A stretch of DNA of 8,047 nucleotides from an uncultured Eubacteriales bacterium. Its GTDB lineage: Bacteria > Bacillota_A > Clostridia > Christensenellales > Aristaeellaceae. Both the position numbers and the translations under genes were made by a program. The stretch covers positions 1 to 8,047 of the forward strand of contig CADCQZ010000421.1 in assembly GCA_902803675.1 (NCBI GenBank), read 5' to 3'. This document shows, in pieces, positions 6,032 to 8,047 of this stretch (position 1 is the first letter of the stretch; the number at the start of each line of letters is the position of its first letter). The notes under the pieces are model-generated. The model had not been told where the DNA came from and did not search any database. It saw only the letters and a list, made by a program, of their open reading frames with translations.

Positions 6032-6093
6032 GGTGATTCTCCTTTTCAAAATGATTTTATTCGTTCAGCGCTTCCTTTTTGGAAAACGCGAAA

Positions 6094-6762
6094 CTACCTG
6101 AGGCGGTGGTCCTTCTTCTTGGTCAGGCGGGAGCCGACCACATTGATGACCTGGACCATGAATACCAGCAGGATGCTGGCGGCGTACATGAGGGGATAGT
6201 ACTTCTTGCCCCGGTTGAGGCCCTTGGTGATGGCCGTGGCGCCCAGGCCGCCGCCGCCCACCGCGGACACCATGGCCGTGTAGGCCAGGATGGTGGTGAT
6301 GGAATTGGCCGCGCCGTTGATCAGGGAGGGCAGGGCCTCCGGAAGGAGCACCTTGTAGATGATCTGCCAGGTGGTGGAGCCCATGGCCTGGGCCGCTTCC
6401 ACCACGCCACGGTCCACTTCCAGGAGGGAGGATTCCACGATCCGGGCCACGTACGGGGCGGCGCTGATGACCAGCGGGAACACCGCGGCGGCCGTGCCCA
6501 GGGTGGTGCCCATCACGAAGCGTGTGACGGGGAACAGCATGGCGATCAGGATCACGAAGGGGATCGACCGAAGGAAGTTGATCACGGCGCCCAGCACCGC
6601 GTTGAATGTAGGCTTGGGCATGATGCCGTCCCGGCGGGTGATGACCAGGAGCACGCCCAGGGGCAGGCCGATCAGGTAAGCGATGAGGGAAGCGGGCACG
6701 ATCATGCCCAGAGTCTCAAGGAAGCCCTCCGTGAGAAGGGGGCGGATCTGTTCCCAGGTCAT
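6094..6762 (-). CDS. metI: Methionine ABC transporter permease
   Basis: The product has 222 residues, the usual size of the MetI permease, which forms the homodimeric channel of the D/L-methionine importer. Hydrophobic segments lie at about 20-42, 56-80, 86-105, 150-175 and 190-212. The coupling (EAA) motif that contacts MetN is seen as EAAQAMGSTTWQIIYKVLLP (122-141), followed by a glycine-rich AVGGGGLG stretch (167-174). The ATG at 6762 overlaps the metN stop (ATGA), indicating coupled translation. metQ follows after about 60 bases. The Lys/Arg-rich C-terminus (SRLTKKKDHRLR) places that end in the cytoplasm. Confidence 0.95.
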   Translation of the reverse strand: MTWEQIRPLLTEGFLETLGMIVPASLIAYLIGLPLGVLLVITRRDGIMPKPTFNAVLGAVINFLRSIPFVILIAMLFPVTRFVMGTTLGTAAAVFPLVISAAPYVARIVESSLLEVDRGVVEAAQAMGSTTWQIIYKVLLPEALPSLINGAANSITTILAYTAMVSAVGGGGLGATAITKGLNRGKKYYPLMYAASILLVFMVQVINVVGSRLTKKKDHRLR

Positions 6763-7781
6763 TGCGGCCCCACCTCCTTCACCGTGATCCCCTGTTCCGT
6801 CAGGTACTTTTCGATAGCCAGCTTCTTCTCGTTATCCTCGGGCGCCTCGATCAGGAGCTGCCCGTACTGGCTGCTGCCGATGCGGCGCACGTTGGCCGCC
6901 AGGATGTTGACATCGATCTGGAAATGCCGCACCAGGGACGCGATGATGGGCTTCTGGATATCGCCGTTCTCAAAGATCAGCCGGAGCGCCGGCACCTCCA
7001 GGGACTCGTCCTCGTCGTCCTCGTCGTTGCCCAGGATGCCGAACAGCCGTTTGCCCGCCGCGGAACGGGTGTGGACGAACACGTCATCCACGCTGCCCTC
7101 CTCGGCGATGGTGCCCCCATCCAGGATGGCCACCCGGGTGCACACCTGGCGGATGACCGCCATCTCATGGGTGATCAGCACGATGGTGATGCCCAGGCGG
7201 CGGTTGATATCCTGCAGAAGGGAAAGGATCGACTGGGTGGTCATGGGATCCAGAGCGCTGGTGGCCTCATCGCACAGCAGCACTTCCGGATCGGAGGCCA
7301 GGGCCCTGGCGATGGCCACCCGCTGGCGCTGGCCGCCCGAGAGCTGGATGGGATAAGCGTCGTACTTGTCGCTCAGGTCCACGATCTCAAGCAGCTCCCG
7401 CACTCTTTTGTCCGCCGTCTGCCGGTCCACTCCCGCCAGTTCCAGAGGATAGCGTATATTGCCCGCGACCGTGCGCTGCATCAGCAGGTTGAACTGCTGG
7501 AAGATCATGGACACCTTCCGGCGGGTCATCAGAAGCTCCTTTTTGTTCATCTTCAGGATGTCCCTGCCGTCGATGAGCACGGTGCCCGAGGTGGGCGTGT
7601 CCAGCCGGTTCATACAGCGGATCAGGGTGGATTTCCCGGCGCCGCTCATCCCGATGATCCCGTAGATCTCGCCCTTGCGGATCTCAAGACTGATCCCGTT
7701 GAGGGCCACGACCTCGCCGGAGGACGTGGTGTAGATCTTCTTCAGGTCCCTGATCTCGATCAGGGTCTCCCCGTTTCCCAA
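6759..7781 (-). CDS. metN: Methionine ABC transporter ATP-binding protein
   Basis: The product has 340 residues and is the ATPase of the methionine importer. The motifs are complete: Walker A GMSGAGKST (44-52), Q-loop FQQFNLL (94-100), signature LSGGQ (147-151), Walker B with VLLCDEATSALD (167-178) and H-loop ITHE (H205). The C-terminal part (about 264-338) is the NIL/ACT-like domain, which in known MetN proteins binds methionine and inhibits transport. A very acidic linker (NDEDDEDES, 252-260) joins the two. The start is TTG at 7781 with GGAGAGGAG about 8 bases upstream; an ATG at 7802-7800 is out of frame. The gene heads metN-metI-metQ and is preceded by a Met-rich leader frame and an intrinsic terminator. 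Confidence 0.96.
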   Translation of the reverse strand: MGNGETLIEIRDLKKIYTTSSGEVVALNGISLEIRKGEIYGIIGMSGAGKSTLIRCMNRLDTPTSGTVLIDGRDILKMNKKELLMTRRKVSMIFQQFNLLMQRTVAGNIRYPLELAGVDRQTADKRVRELLEIVDLSDKYDAYPIQLSGGQRQRVAIARALASDPEVLLCDEATSALDPMTTQSILSLLQDINRRLGITIVLITHEMAVIRQVCTRVAILDGGTIAEEGSVDDVFVHTRSAAGKRLFGILGNDEDDEDESLEVPALRLIFENGDIQKPIIASLVRHFQIDVNILAANVRRIGSSQYGQLLIEAPEDNEKKLAIEKYLTEQGITVKEVGPQ

Positions 7782-7802
7782 GGTGATCGCTCCTCTCCCA
7801 TG

Positions 7803-7837
7803 AAAAAAACGCCGTCCGCGTCATTCGCGGCGGCGTT
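7803..7837 (-). terminator. Intrinsic terminator in the metN leader (probable attenuator)
   Basis: On the minus strand AACGCCG and CCGCG (7837-7826) pair with CGCGG and CGGCGTT (7820-7808), giving 12 bp with a single bulged A and a 5-base loop. A run of seven T (7809-7803) ends it. It lies inside the transcription unit, downstream of the promoter at 7972-8000 and only about 5 bases before the metN ribosome site, so it must be conditional for the operon to be expressed. Two short alternative pairings of its 5' arm with upstream leader segments are possible: CCGCG (7830-7826) with CGCGG (7865-7861), and AACGC (7837-7833) with GCGTT (7880-7876). Confidence 0.88.
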
Positions 7838-7873
7838 CAAGTCTCCCTTAAGGTATCAGACCGCGCAGCGCAA

Positions 7874-7930
7874 TTAACGCGAGGAAGCTTCCACGCGCAT
7901 GCACATGCCCATACGACCATATTGCGTCAT
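7874..7930 (-). CDS. Met-rich leader peptide upstream of metNIQ
   Basis: The frame encodes MTQYGRMGMCMRVEASSR (18 residues), with Met at positions 1, 7, 9 and 11, Cys at 10 and a TAA stop. AAGGAGGAGG (7946-7937) lies 6 bases before the ATG, one of the strongest ribosome sites in the window. The start lies about 35 bases after the predicted transcription start. The stop is 36 bases before the 5' arm of an intrinsic terminator. A hairpin (7878-7897) covers the last codons. Taken together this is the architecture of a ribosome-mediated transcription attenuator, with codons for the amino acid that the operon imports. The frame is too short for codon statistics, so the call rests on layout. A nascent-peptide sensor of Met, Cys or SAM is an alternative. 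Confidence 0.75.
   Translation of the reverse strand: MTQYGRMGMCMRVEASSR
7878..7897 (-). promoter_or_regulatory. Leader hairpin over the end of the Met-rich reading frame
   Basis: CGCG (7894-7897) and CGCG (7878-7881) flank the palindrome GGAAGCTTCC (7883-7892) with one T-T mismatch, giving a hairpin of about 7-8 bp in the leader RNA. It covers codons 12 to 18 of the leader peptide, directly after the Met codons. A ribosome stalled at codons 7-11 or one reaching the stop would leave or melt it differently, so it is a candidate for the first stem of an attenuator. Confidence 0.5.
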
Positions 7931-7971
7931 CAAAAGCCTCCTCCTTTCCGGCGCGGACCAATAATGGAGTC

Positions 7972-8000
7972 ATGATACCTGAAGGCACAGCGTCTGTCAA
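7972..8000 (-). promoter_or_regulatory. Strong promoter of the metNIQ operon
   Basis: On the minus strand TTGACA (8000-7995), a 17-base spacer and TATCAT (7977-7972) form a strong housekeeping promoter. Transcription should start near 7965. An A/T-rich stretch with two tandem 9-base repeats (TTTTCATTG, TTTTCATTC, 8026-8009) lies just upstream and may be an UP element or an operator. Confidence 0.85.
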
Positions 8001-8047
8001 GAGCAAAAGAATGAAAACAATGAAAATACATATCAGGATCGGGCGAC

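Noticed and set aside
6032..6049. TTG start at 6049 for metQ
   Set aside because: The ATG at 6031 has AAGGAG at ideal spacing and yields a standard signal peptide.
6079..7356. 425-codon open frame on the plus strand
   Set aside because: It is antisense to metI and metN, both of which have complete family motifs. Its composition is Gly/His/Asp-rich and no motif is visible.
7838..7965. SAM-I riboswitch or Met T-box in the metN leader
   Set aside because: The leader is short and lacks the conserved SAM-I core and the T-box sequence with its specifier stem. A leader reading frame plus terminator explains it better.
1..8047. CRISPR arrays, tRNA or rRNA genes, insertion sequences
   Set aside because: I saw no regularly spaced repeats, no tRNA or rRNA signatures, and no transposase or terminal inverted repeats.

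Overview
The window looks like chromosome of a high-GC Bacillota, most likely a clostridial lineage (genus not assignable from the sequence). The evidence is the gene order rpmH-rnpA-yidD-yidC-jag, the presence of a Jag/KhpB protein, the Firmicutes-like ribosomal protein L34, and strong SigA-type promoters (TTGACA, 17-bp spacer, TATAAT-like) and rho-independent terminators. Every gene I accept is read on the minus strand, so transcription runs from right to left. The long plus-strand frames are antisense shadows created by the GC-rich codon pattern.

Right end (about 8000 to 5130): a methionine ABC importer operon, metN-metI-metQ, with its own promoter. Between promoter and metN lies a 5' leader with an 18-residue reading frame (MTQYGRMGMCMRVEASSR). 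It has a strong Shine-Dalgarno site and a Met/Cys-rich core, and is followed by a hairpin and then an intrinsic terminator just before the metN ribosome binding site. I see no SAM riboswitch or T-box landmarks. This layout is that of a leader-peptide attenuator and is the most interesting thing in the window. metN and metI overlap by 4 bases and metQ follows after a short gap. The operon ends at a strong terminator. MetQ has a signal peptide but no lipobox cysteine.

Middle (about 5084 to 1985): a promoter starts the ribosome / RNase P / membrane insertion operon rpmH-rnpA-yidD-yidC-jag. The last three junctions are rnpA/yidD and yidD/yidC (4-base overlaps) and a short yidC-jag gap. YidC carries a long extra extracytoplasmic loop and Jag a long charged linker. 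The operon ends at a hairpin whose stem is complete only in minus-strand RNA, because of G-U pairs. dnaA, common upstream of rpmH, and mnmE/mnmG, common downstream of jag, are not at their usual places.

Left part (1950 to 1): a two-domain P-loop NTPase / CYTH-like protein follows the jag terminator closely, then a small single-pass membrane protein of unknown function with its own extended -10 promoter and a perfect terminator. At the left edge, a promoter, a palindromic 5' untranslated segment and a signal peptide start a further exported protein whose body lies outside the window.
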